Origin: Spirochaetales bacterium
Lineage (GTDB): Bacteria; Spirochaetota; Spirochaetia; DSM-2461
NCBI GenBank assembly: GCA_002748225.1
Contig: PDRU01000081.1
Location: 1-27,445 of the forward strand
Length of the DNA: 27,445 nt
Reading direction: 5' to 3'
Position 1 is the stretch's first letter; every line of letters starts with the position of its first letter. A model generated the notes under the pieces. That model had not been told where the DNA came from. It was given only the letters and a program-made list of their open reading frames with translations, and made no database searches. Below, one piece after another: positions 1-8,387 of this stretch. Position numbers and translations under genes: made by a program.

Positions 1-1190
1 TTGTATTTATCTGTCCGCACACCATAATGGGAAAAAACATTGTGCTGAGCCAGATGCATCCAGTATCTGTAGTACATGCTCTTGCGCCAGTTTTTGTCCC
101 GCATACCGACAAGATTCGGCCTGAAACTCTGTCCCTGCATTTCAGAGGCGGGTTTTACTCCGGCATAATCCAGCAGAGTCTGGGCAAAATCAACATTCAG
201 AATAATATCGTCATTTGTTGTACCCGGAGGAATTTCCCGCGGATAACACATAAGCATGGGCATTCTCAGCGACTCTTCATACATGAAACGCTTGTCAAAC
301 CATCCATGATCCCCAAGGAAAAATCCCTGATCAGAAGCGTAAATAACAATGGTATCCGTTTTTTCACCTTCCGACTCAACATAGTCGAGCAGACGGCCTA
401 TATTTTCATCCATGCTGACAATGCAGCGCAGATAATCCTTGATAAACTGCTGATATTTCCAGTTTTTCTCAGCCTCTCTGCTCAAACCTTCCGGAACAGG
501 CTTTTTAAGATCTCGGGGTTTTAAATCTCTTTCAATCCGCATTTCCGCCAGAGAGGCCGCCCGGGCACGGTTTCTGTAATCGTCATTGAAAGTTTCAGGG
601 TATGGAATTTCGGTATCTTCAAAAAGATGTTTATGCTTTTCATCCGGTATCCACCACCTGTGCGGAGCCTTATGATGACAAAACAGGCAGAAGGGTTTAT
701 CCCTGTCTCTCTGATCAAGCCAGTCCATGCACAGATCCGTAATAATATCCGTTACATAACCTTCATGATTTTCCATTCCGTCCGGTGTCAGAAAATCAGG
801 ATTCACATACGAACCCTGCCCCGGAAGCACTTTCCAGTAATCAAACCCGGTAGGGTCGCTGTTTCCTCCATGCCCCAGATGCCATTTGCCGATCATTGCC
901 GTCTGATAGCCCTCGCGGCGCAGCAGCTTTGGAAAAGTTGTCTGTCTTCCGTCAAACGAAGTATCCAGAGTTGTCACACCGTTCACATGATTGTAAGTAC
1001 CGGTCAAAATGGAAGCCCGGCTTGGAGCACATATGGAATTGGTACAAAAACAGTTGTTCAGGCGTACGCCGTCATGAGCAATCCGATCAATTGAAGGTGT
1101 TTTATTAATGCGGCTTCCGTAAGCGCTGATGGCATGAGCGGCATGATCATCTGAAAGAATAAACAGGATATTGGGTCTTTTGGCTTCCAT
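1..1190 (-). CDS. type I sulfatase, cytoplasmic, 3' end cut by window
   Basis: The minus strand is open from an ATG at 1190 to the window edge, giving the first 396 residues of a sulfatase. It begins MEAKRPNILFILSDDH, whose Asp14/Asp15 are the usual metal ligands. The sulfatase signature C54-A-P-S-R58 (in NSICAPSRASILTG) follows; Cys54 is the residue oxidised to formylglycine in this family. Further conserved segments are IGKWHLG and, near residue 290, SDQGFFLGDHGWFDKRFMYE, typical of glycan-type S1 sulfatases such as GlcNAc-6-sulfatase relatives. No signal peptide or membrane segment is visible, so it should act in the cytoplasm on an imported substrate. An AGGA lies 8 bases before the ATG. 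It starts 3 bases after the tctA stop, so it is the last visible gene of the transporter operon. The exact substrate cannot be read from the sequence. Confidence 0.93.
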   Translation of the reverse strand, partial: MEAKRPNILFILSDDHAAHAISAYGSRINKTPSIDRIAHDGVRLNNCFCTNSICAPSRASILTGTYNHVNGVTTLDTSFDGRQTTFPKLLRREGYQTAMIGKWHLGHGGNSDPTGFDYWKVLPGQGSYVNPDFLTPDGMENHEGYVTDIITDLCMDWLDQRDRDKPFCLFCHHKAPHRWWIPDEKHKHLFEDTEIPYPETFNDDYRNRARAASLAEMRIERDLKPRDLKKPVPEGLSREAEKNWKYQQFIKDYLRCIVSMDENIGRLLDYVESEGEKTDTIVIYASDQGFFLGDHGWFDKRFMYEESLRMPMLMCYPREIPPGTTNDDIILNVDFAQTLLDYAGVKPASEMQGQSFRPNLVGMRDKNWRKSMYYRYWMHLAQHNVFSHYGVRTDKY

Positions 1191-1193
1191 GTA

Positions 1194-2687
1194 TTATGTC
1201 CTTTTCTTATCAATCTTTTTTTGAGAAAACCTGAGTAAAATAATGAAGAGAAAACTCAGAATAATAAAAACAAGGCTGATGGGTCTGGTAAGAAAAATCA
1301 TGGGATTTCCCTGTGAAAGCACAAGGGCGTTCCGCAGATTTTTCTCTGCTATGGGCCCGAGAACCAGTCCTAATATTATGGGAATAATGGGAAACTCCAG
1401 TTTGGTCAGAAAATAGCCAATAATCCCGAAAAACATTAAAACTTTTACATCAAAAACGGAATTGCCGAAGGTATAGGCCCCTGTCGCAACAACCACAACC
1501 AGACACGCCGTAAGCAGCTTCATTGGAACCTTTGTAATACTTACAGCGTACTTCAGAAACAGCTTGCCCTGAAAAAACAGCAGTATATTGGCAATAACTA
1601 TACCAATAAGTATGGAATAAATGGTGGCCTTCTGTTCGGTAAAAAGCGTCGGCCCCGGTACCAGGCCGTGCATCATAAAAGCACCCAGAAGAGTAGCCGC
1701 AACAACATCACCCGGAATTCCCAGAGTTAACAGGGGAATAAGCGTTGCACAGGTAGAGCCGTTATTGGCCGCTTCCGGCGCGGCAACACCGCGGATTTCA
1801 CCGGTACCGAACTCTTCGTCTTTTCTGGCCCGTCTTTTCGCCTCATCGTATGCCAGAAAGGAGGCAATACCTCCGCCGGCCCCCGGAATGGCTCCAATTA
1901 TAGTGCCAATACCGGCAGATTTGAAAATGGTAGTGAGCAGAGACAGAATTTCCTTACCGCTCAGCCTGTCTTCACGCGAAGAACCCTGCGTGCCGGTAAT
2001 GGCAACACCCTCATCGGCCTGAACAACACGGATCATCATTTTTGTTATGGCAAACAGCCCCAGAAGCGCAGGAAGCATCTTTATTCCGCCCAGTAAATTG
2101 TAATTGCCAAAGGTAAAACGCGGAGCCCCGGATATGCTGTCCAGACCGACCATGGAAATAAGCACTCCAAAACAGCCGGCTATCAGACCTTTAACAATAC
2201 TTTTACCGCTCACTGACGCAATAACGGAAAGACCGAATATGGCAATGGAAAAATATTCCGGCGCCCCGAATTTCAGCGAAAAAACCGCTATCTGCGGCGA
2301 AAGAAAAAGCAGGCAGAACGCACTGAACAAACCGCCTATTGTGCTTGAAACAAGCGCAATGTTAAGAGCTTTATTCGGAAACCCCTTTTGTGAAAGGGGG
2401 TAGCCGTCCAGCAGTGTAGCAACCGCCGCGTTTGTTCCCGGAGTATTAATCAGTATGGAACTGACAGAACCGCCGAAATTCGCGGCAAAAAAAATGCTTG
2501 TAAGCATAAGCAGGGCATTGACCGGACTCATAAAAAAAGAAAACGGCAGTAAAATTGTTATGGCAAGATTACCGTTCAGACCGGGAATGGCTCCAAATAC
2601 CAGCCCCACAAACAACCCGATATTAATAAAAAGAAAAGCCTTCAGGGTAAAAAGCTGACCGGCAACACTTAACAGAAATTCCATCAT
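1194..2687 (-). CDS. tctA: tripartite tricarboxylate transporter, large membrane subunit TctA
   Basis: This 497-residue, very hydrophobic protein has the TctA family hallmarks: an early glycine-rich GLVFGAIPGLNGN segment (about residues 26-40), then GGSVSSILINTPG (about 71-83), and in the second half GIGTIIGAIPGAGGGIAS and LTLGIPGD. The two similar Gly-Pro-Gly segments reflect the family's internal duplication. About ten or more membrane spans are expected. It forms the permease with TctB and takes substrate from the TctC binding protein, driven by an ion gradient. Two adjacent ATGs are possible starts (2687 and 2684); GAGG sits 4 and 7 bases before them, so the second may be used. It lies 6 bases after tctB and 3 bases before the sulfatase. 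Length is normal for the family. Confidence 0.95.
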   Translation of the reverse strand: MMEFLLSVAGQLFTLKAFLFINIGLFVGLVFGAIPGLNGNLAITILLPFSFFMSPVNALLMLTSIFFAANFGGSVSSILINTPGTNAAVATLLDGYPLSQKGFPNKALNIALVSSTIGGLFSAFCLLFLSPQIAVFSLKFGAPEYFSIAIFGLSVIASVSGKSIVKGLIAGCFGVLISMVGLDSISGAPRFTFGNYNLLGGIKMLPALLGLFAITKMMIRVVQADEGVAITGTQGSSREDRLSGKEILSLLTTIFKSAGIGTIIGAIPGAGGGIASFLAYDEAKRRARKDEEFGTGEIRGVAAPEAANNGSTCATLIPLLTLGIPGDVVAATLLGAFMMHGLVPGPTLFTEQKATIYSILIGIVIANILLFFQGKLFLKYAVSITKVPMKLLTACLVVVVATGAYTFGNSVFDVKVLMFFGIIGYFLTKLEFPIIPIILGLVLGPIAEKNLRNALVLSQGNPMIFLTRPISLVFIILSFLFIILLRFSQKKIDKKRT

Positions 2688-2693
2688 ACATCC

Positions 2694-3134
2694 TCATGGA
2701 AGCTGGATATTAAAAGCAAAGGTAAATACCGAAAACAGAAAGAGAATCAATATTACATTGATTAAATAGTACTTCACCTTTCTTACGCCCGACAAATACA
2801 GTGTTACAACACCAAGAACAAGAGTTGTAATAATATAACCTGTAACAGGCAGCAAAAACGCGTACAGCAGAATAACCGCCATATACAACAGGGAACGGGC
2901 CTCAAGGCGCAGATTTATCTGGCGCCAGGAATCCCTGCCGGATAAGCTCTGAATAATCAGAACAATTCCCCCCGCCCCTATCAGAAGGGCAATAATCTGA
3001 GGGACAATACGGGCATTGATATAGGCATTATTATTTGCAAGTGATATTTGCCTGGGTATTATCAGCAAAAGGAATATGCTGAAACACACAGACAAGATAC
3101 CACTTACAAGGTTAGTTTTAAACCTGACAGTCAT
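2694..3134 (-). CDS. tctB: tripartite tricarboxylate transporter, small membrane subunit TctB
   Basis: A 146-residue protein with four hydrophobic stretches (about residues 12-29, 45-63, 80-105 and 122-142), matching the size and layout of the poorly conserved TctB family. The call rests mainly on position: it lies between the binding protein gene and tctA, with a 2-base gap to tctC and a 6-base gap to tctA. TctB is the small subunit needed for transport with TctA in the inner membrane. No catalytic motif is expected. Confidence 0.88.
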   Translation of the reverse strand: MTVRFKTNLVSGILSVCFSIFLLLIIPRQISLANNNAYINARIVPQIIALLIGAGGIVLIIQSLSGRDSWRQINLRLEARSLLYMAVILLYAFLLPVTGYIITTLVLGVVTLYLSGVRKVKYYLINVILILFLFSVFTFAFNIQLP

Positions 3135-3136
3135 TA

Positions 3137-4123
3137 TTAGAGAATAAGCTCCGTCAGCCGTTTAAAGAGATCTGCCGTGCTGAGAATTTTGTTTTTCAGC
3201 TCGTCAGGAGGCATTTTGGACGGAGTATAATTCATCTCCGCTGCCTTTTTCAGGAACTCGGGGTTCTCATACACTTCCATAAAAGCCTTGTAGTAATAAT
3301 CAACCGTTTCGTCTGAAGCCTCTTTTCCAAGAACAAAGAAATTGGAACTCTGGAAAACAATATCATAACCAAAATCGTTCTTTACAGACGGAACAGTAAA
3401 GTCTTCATAAGCCGTGTAGGCGCCGTCGCTGAACACACCAATGGGAACCAGAGTACCGTCTTTCAAATACGGTTTTCCCAGACTGGGGTTAACCGCTGTA
3501 ACATGAACATGGCCGCCCAGAAGAGCCGTCAGATTCTCTACAGAAGAACCGGCAACACTTTCCGCTTCAACACCGGCCATTTTAAAAAGAGCCGTCTGTA
3601 ACAGATAGGTTGTTCCCCCCGGAGGATTACTGGCATAAACCAGATGATTATTTTTGGCAAATTCCAGTAATTCTTCCATGGAACTGATTCCGGACTTGGA
3701 AGGATTTGTAAACAGAATAAAAGGCTCTGAAACCAGTTCCGCGACAACCCGGAAGTCGTCAAAAGTGTAGGGCAGATTTTTGTTCATCAGAGGAACAAGA
3801 GTAAACATGCCAATTCCCGGAAGCATCATTCTATGCGGGTCGTAAGGTTTGCCCAGGAAATCAGCCGCAGCAAGAGCACCCGCTCCGCCGTTTATAACCT
3901 TTACCACAACATTCTGACCGGTAATATCTTCCAGATACTGTGCCACAAGACGGGTTTTGGTGTCGGCACTTCCTCCAACCGACCACGGGTTTATTATTGT
4001 AATTTCACTGGACGGTGCCCATGCTTTTGATTCCTGCTGTTCACTTTTTTCCTTCGTGCATCCTGAAATCAGAAAAACCCCAAGCAAAACCAGTAACACC
4101 AGTAACAAGCGCCTCTTCTTCAT
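3137..4123 (-). CDS. tctC: tripartite tricarboxylate transporter, substrate-binding lipoprotein TctC
   Basis: This 328-residue protein begins with a charged MKKRR and a hydrophobic stretch ending in the lipobox L-I-S-G-C22, so it should be a lipid-anchored binding protein rather than a free periplasmic one. The mature part has the TctC/Bug-family fold signals: an early IINPWSVGGSADTKTR, VVVKVINGGAGALAA, and later NPPGGTTYLLQTALFK and GAGxL-like turns that in this family bind a carboxylate of the ligand. A clear AAGGAAGGAG ribosome site lies before the ATG. It is 24 bases after the DUF3604 gene and 2 bases before tctB. Known family ligands are mostly small carboxylic acids; the ligand here is unknown, but the operon partner suggests a sulfated one. 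Confidence 0.93.
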   Translation of the reverse strand: MKKRRLLLVLLVLLGVFLISGCTKEKSEQQESKAWAPSSEITIINPWSVGGSADTKTRLVAQYLEDITGQNVVVKVINGGAGALAAADFLGKPYDPHRMMLPGIGMFTLVPLMNKNLPYTFDDFRVVAELVSEPFILFTNPSKSGISSMEELLEFAKNNHLVYASNPPGGTTYLLQTALFKMAGVEAESVAGSSVENLTALLGGHVHVTAVNPSLGKPYLKDGTLVPIGVFSDGAYTAYEDFTVPSVKNDFGYDIVFQSSNFFVLGKEASDETVDYYYKAFMEVYENPEFLKKAAEMNYTPSKMPPDELKNKILSTADLFKRLTELIL

Positions 4124-4147
4124 TTCTTTCTCCTTCCTTTTTGGGAA

Positions 4148-5704
4148 TTATTTAAACCAGATGGGACTGGACATCGCCATCTGGCCGTTTCTCTGACGCA
4201 CTCTTATCCGGTAATGACACGGCCCCTTTGTTTTATCACTAACGGTAATGCTCCGGCTGTAGAGCTGCTGCGGTATTAATTTGTGAATTTTAAACTTATA
4301 CGCCATACCATAAACAACATCCTGCCTGTAGAGCTTTCCGGTATCCACATTATACCGCTCTTTCAGAAGCTGACGGCTCTCATCCGTATAAAAATGCACA
4401 TAGCTTTCTTCCAGCAGAGTTTCTGGCGTGAATTGACATTTACAGCCGTTAATATCAAAAAGGAGTACAGACGAATCATCCAGTTCAAATTCCAGAACAA
4501 AACTGTTGTGATGTCTGTAATCGGCTTCTTTCTGACTGACCAGTGAAGAAAAAGTAAACGATTTTTCGTTATGGGAATATTTATGAAAGCCGTCCACCAA
4601 TCCGGTGCTGAGGCTTTTTATTCTTCCATTCTTAACGGTTATTTCGCCGCTCCAGTTCCGAGGCGGCATTTGCGCGTATGAAGGAGACGGCCCCCAGCCG
4701 TACTCAAAACGCATTTTATACAGACCTTTCTCTACGTTCAAAGGACTCTCCGGCGGACCGAGCAACTGCAGGCTTTTCTCGTTTTTAACTATTTCAACAT
4801 ATTCAATGGCATCTTCGCCTTCAACATCAACACGTATGCACGCTGAATCTGTCTGTCCGTTACAGCTGCCCATCAGCTTATCGTTGATTGTAAAATCAAG
4901 CTTAATGCGGTCTCCGGTTACAGCGTAGACTCGCCGCTGCGAAAAAGCCTCCCACAGGCCTTCACGGCTTAAGTTCTCTGCCAGAACCGCCGCCAGCCCC
5001 CGCCCGTAATGTCCCGGGAATTCCCCCCAGTTATCGGTAGACCCGATAGCGCCGAGAATACAGCCGCGTTTCAATGCCGCACTGTAAGAACTGCATGTAA
5101 GGTCCGGTGCAAGAAAAGCGTTATCAAGAAGCGCGCCGCCCCACATTTCGCCTTCCGAGCTGCCATGAACCGAATAAATCTCACAAAACGGACTTAACTC
5201 AGGACTCAGAACACTCCAGTCTTTTCCGCGGAATCCCGGTAAATAGGCCGTATGATGCGGTATGGCAATAGCCTTAACACGCTTCAGAGCACGGTAAAGT
5301 TCTTCCAGTGTGTCGCATTGAATAAGCTCGGGATAATCGTCAAAGAAAAAAACATTATGATCGCCGGCAACGGCATTGCCCTGCCATTCATACCCCGGGA
5401 AGGTAACAAACTTGCCGGGTTTATTGAATTTCTCCATGGCCGCGCATGAATCTTTCCATTCTTTTTCAATTCTTTCCGGAGTTTTCCAGTTTTCAATATT
5501 GAGAGGCAGCGGTCCGGTTTCTTCCGAGGGATGTCCCAGGCTGCTGAATGCCGGGGAAGTAGTGGGATAATACGCTGCCGCATAAAAATCCAGATGACTT
5601 TGAGCCTTTTCCATTACCTGCTCCATGTTGAAATCCGGATCATCCGCCTGATGCGTATTGTCGTGCATTTCTCCAAAAAAAATGGAAAACCGTTTTGGAA
5701 CCAA
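4148..5704 (-). CDS. DUF3604 / PHP-like metal-dependent protein
   Basis: This 518-residue protein starts close to a PHP-type metal motif, FFGEMHDNTHQAD (His14 and His18). Other conserved segments are FPGYEW (102-107), GDHNVFF (114-120), IPHHTAY (148-154), EIYSVHGSSE (175-184) and GSTDNW (221-226), followed by a C-terminal beta-rich part. This pattern fits the DUF3604 family of the PHP hydrolase superfamily; its reaction is not known to me. The start is a TTG at 5704: AGGAG lies 7 bases upstream, and the next in-frame ATG (residue 13) would remove part of the first metal motif. It is the first gene after the promoter at 5748-5775, about 36 bases from the expected transcription start. Being first in the operon suggests a role in handling the imported compound. 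Confidence 0.82.
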   Translation of the reverse strand: MVPKRFSIFFGEMHDNTHQADDPDFNMEQVMEKAQSHLDFYAAAYYPTTSPAFSSLGHPSEETGPLPLNIENWKTPERIEKEWKDSCAAMEKFNKPGKFVTFPGYEWQGNAVAGDHNVFFFDDYPELIQCDTLEELYRALKRVKAIAIPHHTAYLPGFRGKDWSVLSPELSPFCEIYSVHGSSEGEMWGGALLDNAFLAPDLTCSSYSAALKRGCILGAIGSTDNWGEFPGHYGRGLAAVLAENLSREGLWEAFSQRRVYAVTGDRIKLDFTINDKLMGSCNGQTDSACIRVDVEGEDAIEYVEIVKNEKSLQLLGPPESPLNVEKGLYKMRFEYGWGPSPSYAQMPPRNWSGEITVKNGRIKSLSTGLVDGFHKYSHNEKSFTFSSLVSQKEADYRHHNSFVLEFELDDSSVLLFDINGCKCQFTPETLLEESYVHFYTDESRQLLKERYNVDTGKLYRQDVVYGMAYKFKIHKLIPQQLYSRSITVSDKTKGPCHYRIRVRQRNGQMAMSSPIWFK

Positions 5705-5747
5705 GGTGCATCTCCTATTTGTTCAGACTCAAAACATATTAGGCCAC

Positions 5748-5775
5748 ATTATAAACCATCATTTTCCGTTGTCAA
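5748..5775 (-). promoter_or_regulatory. sigma-70 promoter of the DUF3604-tctCBA-sulfatase operon
   Basis: Read on the minus strand, a perfect TTGACA (5770-5775) is followed after 16 bases by a perfect TATAAT (5748-5753). Transcription should begin near 5741. The inverted repeat CAATA/TATTG around an A-tract (5773-5788) overlaps the -35 box and is a candidate operator for the ROK regulator encoded just upstream. Confidence 0.85.
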
Positions 5776-5836
5776 TATTTTTTTATTGGGATTTTAACCG
5801 GGGCGTAACCAGAACGGCGCCTTCGGCCTTGCGGCT

Positions 5837-6991
5837 TCAGAGGTCTGAAAGTGTCGACTTCAGCACAAAGTCAAACGGGCTGTGAAGAATGGCCTGGGCT
5901 ATGCCCCCAAGAGCCGAATGGGCTCTTTGAACAGACGGCAGTTCAACAAGAGGGCTTGGAATAAGCGAAGAAGAATTAACATATTTCAACAATGCTTTCT
6001 TAATAAATTTCAGCGACTGCTCATTCTGAATATAAGGAACATCCAGAATAACTTTCCGGGGATTAAAAAGGGCGGCAATCTGGCTGATAACCTGGGCAAG
6101 AATATCCGATATCAGTCTGACGTCTTCGTCCTGCAGAGGATTCTCCGACTGAAAACCCTTTTTTAACTGTTTAACAACACTCTCGTCATTGATAACAAGA
6201 AACGAATCAGCCTGGGTAAAAACACCGTTATTATGAACAAACATCTTGCCAACTTCCATGGCAATTCCGGAAGAACCGTAGAGAAGAGTATAATGGCTGT
6301 CAACAAATCCGGCTCCCAGACCTTTATGATTTTCAATATAAACAATGTTGGCAGAATCGTTATTAATATTAAAACAGGCTTCTGCCAGAGCCTTCGCGTT
6401 CGCGTTATTTATTATACTGAGCGGAGGTAACTGAGTCTGATTTACAGCACTCTCCTCTATGAGCTGCTCAAGATTCACCGGCCCCTGCCAGGACAACTCC
6501 ACAGAGCGTATAACGGTTCCCTCACTGTCCACCGGTCCCGGAACCATAACACCAATTCCAACAATGAATTCCTGCGGAATAGACACCTGTCCACAGAGGC
6601 TGGAGTAGATATGCCTTATTTGCCGTGCAACACTTTCAGGCGAAAATTCCCCGATGCCGTATTTTTTGTGCGCAATAATAGTTCCCTGAAGATCCGCCAT
6701 AATGCCGGAAATACCATCTTTTGTAATATCTATTCCAACCCCGTACCTGGCTTCAGGATTAAAGCGGAAGAGCGTTGAGCTGCGGCCCACCCCCTTATTG
6801 CCAATACCGCAGGGAACAACCAGTTTTTTTTCTTCCAGATACTGCATAATATGACTGATTGTTGAACGGCTGGAGCCTGTCATGCGGGCAATTTCGGAAC
6901 GGGAAAGCTCCGCGTTATACCTGAGAAGCCTCAAAACCAGATGGGCGTTATGACGCAGCATGTCTTTCGGGGTTAATAATTGCATTTTCAT
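5837..6991 (-). CDS. ROK-family transcriptional regulator lacking the zinc motif
   Basis: This 384-residue protein has an N-terminal winged helix-turn-helix (about residues 10-75; ELSRSEIARMTGSSRSTISH) followed by a sugar-kinase-like ROK domain. It is likely the local repressor or activator of the operon that starts 130 bases downstream. The kinase side is degenerate: the phosphate-loop segment reads GIDITKDGISGIMADLQG rather than a DxGGT form. The family's zinc site, CxCGxxGCxE after the GHMxV-like segment, is replaced by NNGVFTQADSFLVIND with no cysteines. It should therefore sense a ligand without phosphorylating it. Starts at ATG 6991 or at residue 3 (6985) are both possible. No strong ribosome site is seen, and the promoter at 7007-7015 leaves only about a 10-base leader. 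Ligand and DNA site are inferred only from position. Confidence 0.88.
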   Translation of the reverse strand: MKMQLLTPKDMLRHNAHLVLRLLRYNAELSRSEIARMTGSSRSTISHIMQYLEEKKLVVPCGIGNKGVGRSSTLFRFNPEARYGVGIDITKDGISGIMADLQGTIIAHKKYGIGEFSPESVARQIRHIYSSLCGQVSIPQEFIVGIGVMVPGPVDSEGTVIRSVELSWQGPVNLEQLIEESAVNQTQLPPLSIINNANAKALAEACFNINNDSANIVYIENHKGLGAGFVDSHYTLLYGSSGIAMEVGKMFVHNNGVFTQADSFLVINDESVVKQLKKGFQSENPLQDEDVRLISDILAQVISQIAALFNPRKVILDVPYIQNEQSLKFIKKALLKYVNSSSLIPSPLVELPSVQRAHSALGGIAQAILHSPFDFVLKSTLSDL

Positions 6992-7006
6992 GAATCTATC
7001 CCGTTC

Positions 7007-7015
7007 ATTATATCA
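7007..7015 (-). promoter_or_regulatory. extended -10 promoter for the ROK regulator gene
   Basis: The minus strand carries TGATATAAT, a full extended -10 box. No convincing -35 lies at the right distance, as is common for extended -10 promoters. Transcription would start near 7000, only about ten bases before the ROK start codon. Confidence 0.5.
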
Positions 7016-7040
7016 TTACAAGTAGGTAATAATCCTGCAA

Positions 7041-7080
7041 TCCAGTTACTTTTAACAGGCAAAAGCCCGCTCAAACTGGA
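7041..7080. repeat. interrupted inverted repeat between divergent ROK and FecR genes
   Basis: TCCAGTT (7041-7047) and AACTGGA (7074-7080) are perfect 7-base inverted copies separated by 26 bases, with a smaller GGC/GCC pair inside. It lies in the shared control region of two divergent genes and could be an operator or an RNA stem. Function is not shown by the sequence. Confidence 0.4.
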
Positions 7081-7111
7081 TAGTATTCACTCTGCGCGCT
7101 AAAATAAGCGC

Positions 7112-8323
7112 ATGAAACCGCTAATCCGCATATTACTCGGCTTAGTGCTGGGCATAATGCTAACCCTCGGAGGAGTTATCCTCTTCGGTCAATTCACCCC
7201 GCAAAAAAAACCGGCGGCCCCTTCCCTGCCCGACAGCATGGGCGCCGTTATTACTCATATTGCCGGACCTGTCTTTATTATCCGCGGGGAAGAATCGCTG
7301 GAAGTTATTCCCGGAGACAGAGTGCAGCCGGGTGATGTCATAAAAGTAACAGAAGGCGCCATGGCCCAGGTACAGCTGGCCGACAAAGGAAGCGCTCTTC
7401 TGGGAAGCGACACCCTTGTCCGCTTTATAAAGCTTACCGGGGCCGACCGGAAACTGGAACTGCGCACCGAAATTCTGACCGGCTCGCTCTCGTATAAAGT
7501 AGAAAAACTGGACAATTCGGAGTCCATTATTATTCACGCGGACAATACAGAATACGAAATTACCGGAACAGAGTTTGTACTGGAAAAACGCAGCGATGGC
7601 AGCATACTCATTGTCGGAGAAGGAACTGTACGCGCCTCCGGAACAACAATACAAAACGGCAAAGTACTGGTTAAAGCAGAACAGCAGCTTCTTGTACGGG
7701 GAACATCCGATCCACTCACGCCGCAAACCGGCAGCGTTATGCCGGCACTTCCGGCCGCCCCTGAATCGGCCAGCAAAGAAAATCTCAAACGTCTTCAGGA
7801 AGCCGCGCCCCTGCCGGCCATGCCCTTCGGTTTCAGCAACGCGCCGAAGCCCGTCCCGGTAGAAATAAACACCACCCCGCCGGATGCCCAGATATACATT
7901 GACGGGCTGAAAACCGGAACCGGAAAGTTTTCAGGCATACTGCCCCAGGGAACCGTTATTGACCTGCGTGTACGCCGCAGAGGCTTTTTGGATTTCAGCA
8001 CAAAACTCACCGCGGAGTCGCCCATTATGCTGGACGTAGTATTAAAACCGGCCGGAATTAAAGACACTCTCAACCAGCCGGCCGGGGAAACACCCGCAGC
8101 GGACCAGCTGAAGGCAGACTACGAACGGCGCATTGCCGAGCTTAAGGAATCGTTTGCGGGAAAAGCGGCCGCCGACAAAGAAATGCGGGCCCGGCTGGAA
8201 ATGGAAAAGACCCGCGCTGATGTGCTGGAAACCGAACTGGCTGACAGCAAGGCCGAGAATCAGAAACTTATCGACCTTATCCGTCAGATACAGGAACTGG
8301 CCGACAAAGAAAAAAGCAAATAA
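7112..8323 (+). CDS. membrane-anchored FecR-domain / PEGA-domain protein with coiled-coil tail
   Basis: This 403-residue protein has an N-terminal membrane anchor (residues 5-26), then a FecR-type domain (about 44-196), a PEGA domain (about 248-313; TTPPDAQIYIDGLKTG), and an acidic/basic helical tail (about 330-403) that should form a coiled coil. No sigma factor or anti-sigma cytoplasmic part accompanies it, so it is probably a structural or ligand-binding envelope protein rather than a classical FecR regulator. The start ATG lacks a good ribosome site; instead a 5-base hairpin (GCGCT/AGCGC, 7096-7111) abuts it. It converges with the argH pseudogene. The domain combination is common in spirochaete envelope proteins, but no specific function is known. 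Confidence 0.85.
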   Translation: MKPLIRILLGLVLGIMLTLGGVILFGQFTPQKKPAAPSLPDSMGAVITHIAGPVFIIRGEESLEVIPGDRVQPGDVIKVTEGAMAQVQLADKGSALLGSDTLVRFIKLTGADRKLELRTEILTGSLSYKVEKLDNSESIIIHADNTEYEITGTEFVLEKRSDGSILIVGEGTVRASGTTIQNGKVLVKAEQQLLVRGTSDPLTPQTGSVMPALPAAPESASKENLKRLQEAAPLPAMPFGFSNAPKPVPVEINTTPPDAQIYIDGLKTGTGKFSGILPQGTVIDLRVRRRGFLDFSTKLTAESPIMLDVVLKPAGIKDTLNQPAGETPAADQLKADYERRIAELKESFAGKAAADKEMRARLEMEKTRADVLETELADSKAENQKLIDLIRQIQELADKEKSK

Positions 8324-8343
8324 GCTTACTTTGCCGCCGCTGC

Positions 8344-8387
8344 GCTCCCGCCTGGCGCCCGCCTGGCTCCCCCCTGGCGCCCGCCTG
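8344..8387. repeat. 22-base tandem duplication in the fecR/argH convergent gap
   Basis: Two adjacent 22-base copies (8344-8365 and 8366-8387) differ at one position (seventh base, G versus C). Each contains CTGGCGCC, the left arm of the hairpin that follows. The stretch is nearly all C and G and noncoding. Confidence 0.85.

Noticed and set aside
27..1094. Plus-strand frames opposite the sulfatase
   Set aside because: The sulfatase motifs on the minus strand are continuous across the same bases, so these frames are shadows.
5776..5836. Terminator for the ROK gene before the operon promoter
   Set aside because: Only short GC stems (3-4 pairs) such as GCC-GAA-GGC were found and no U-tract, so no terminator is called; read-through from the ROK gene into the operon is possible.
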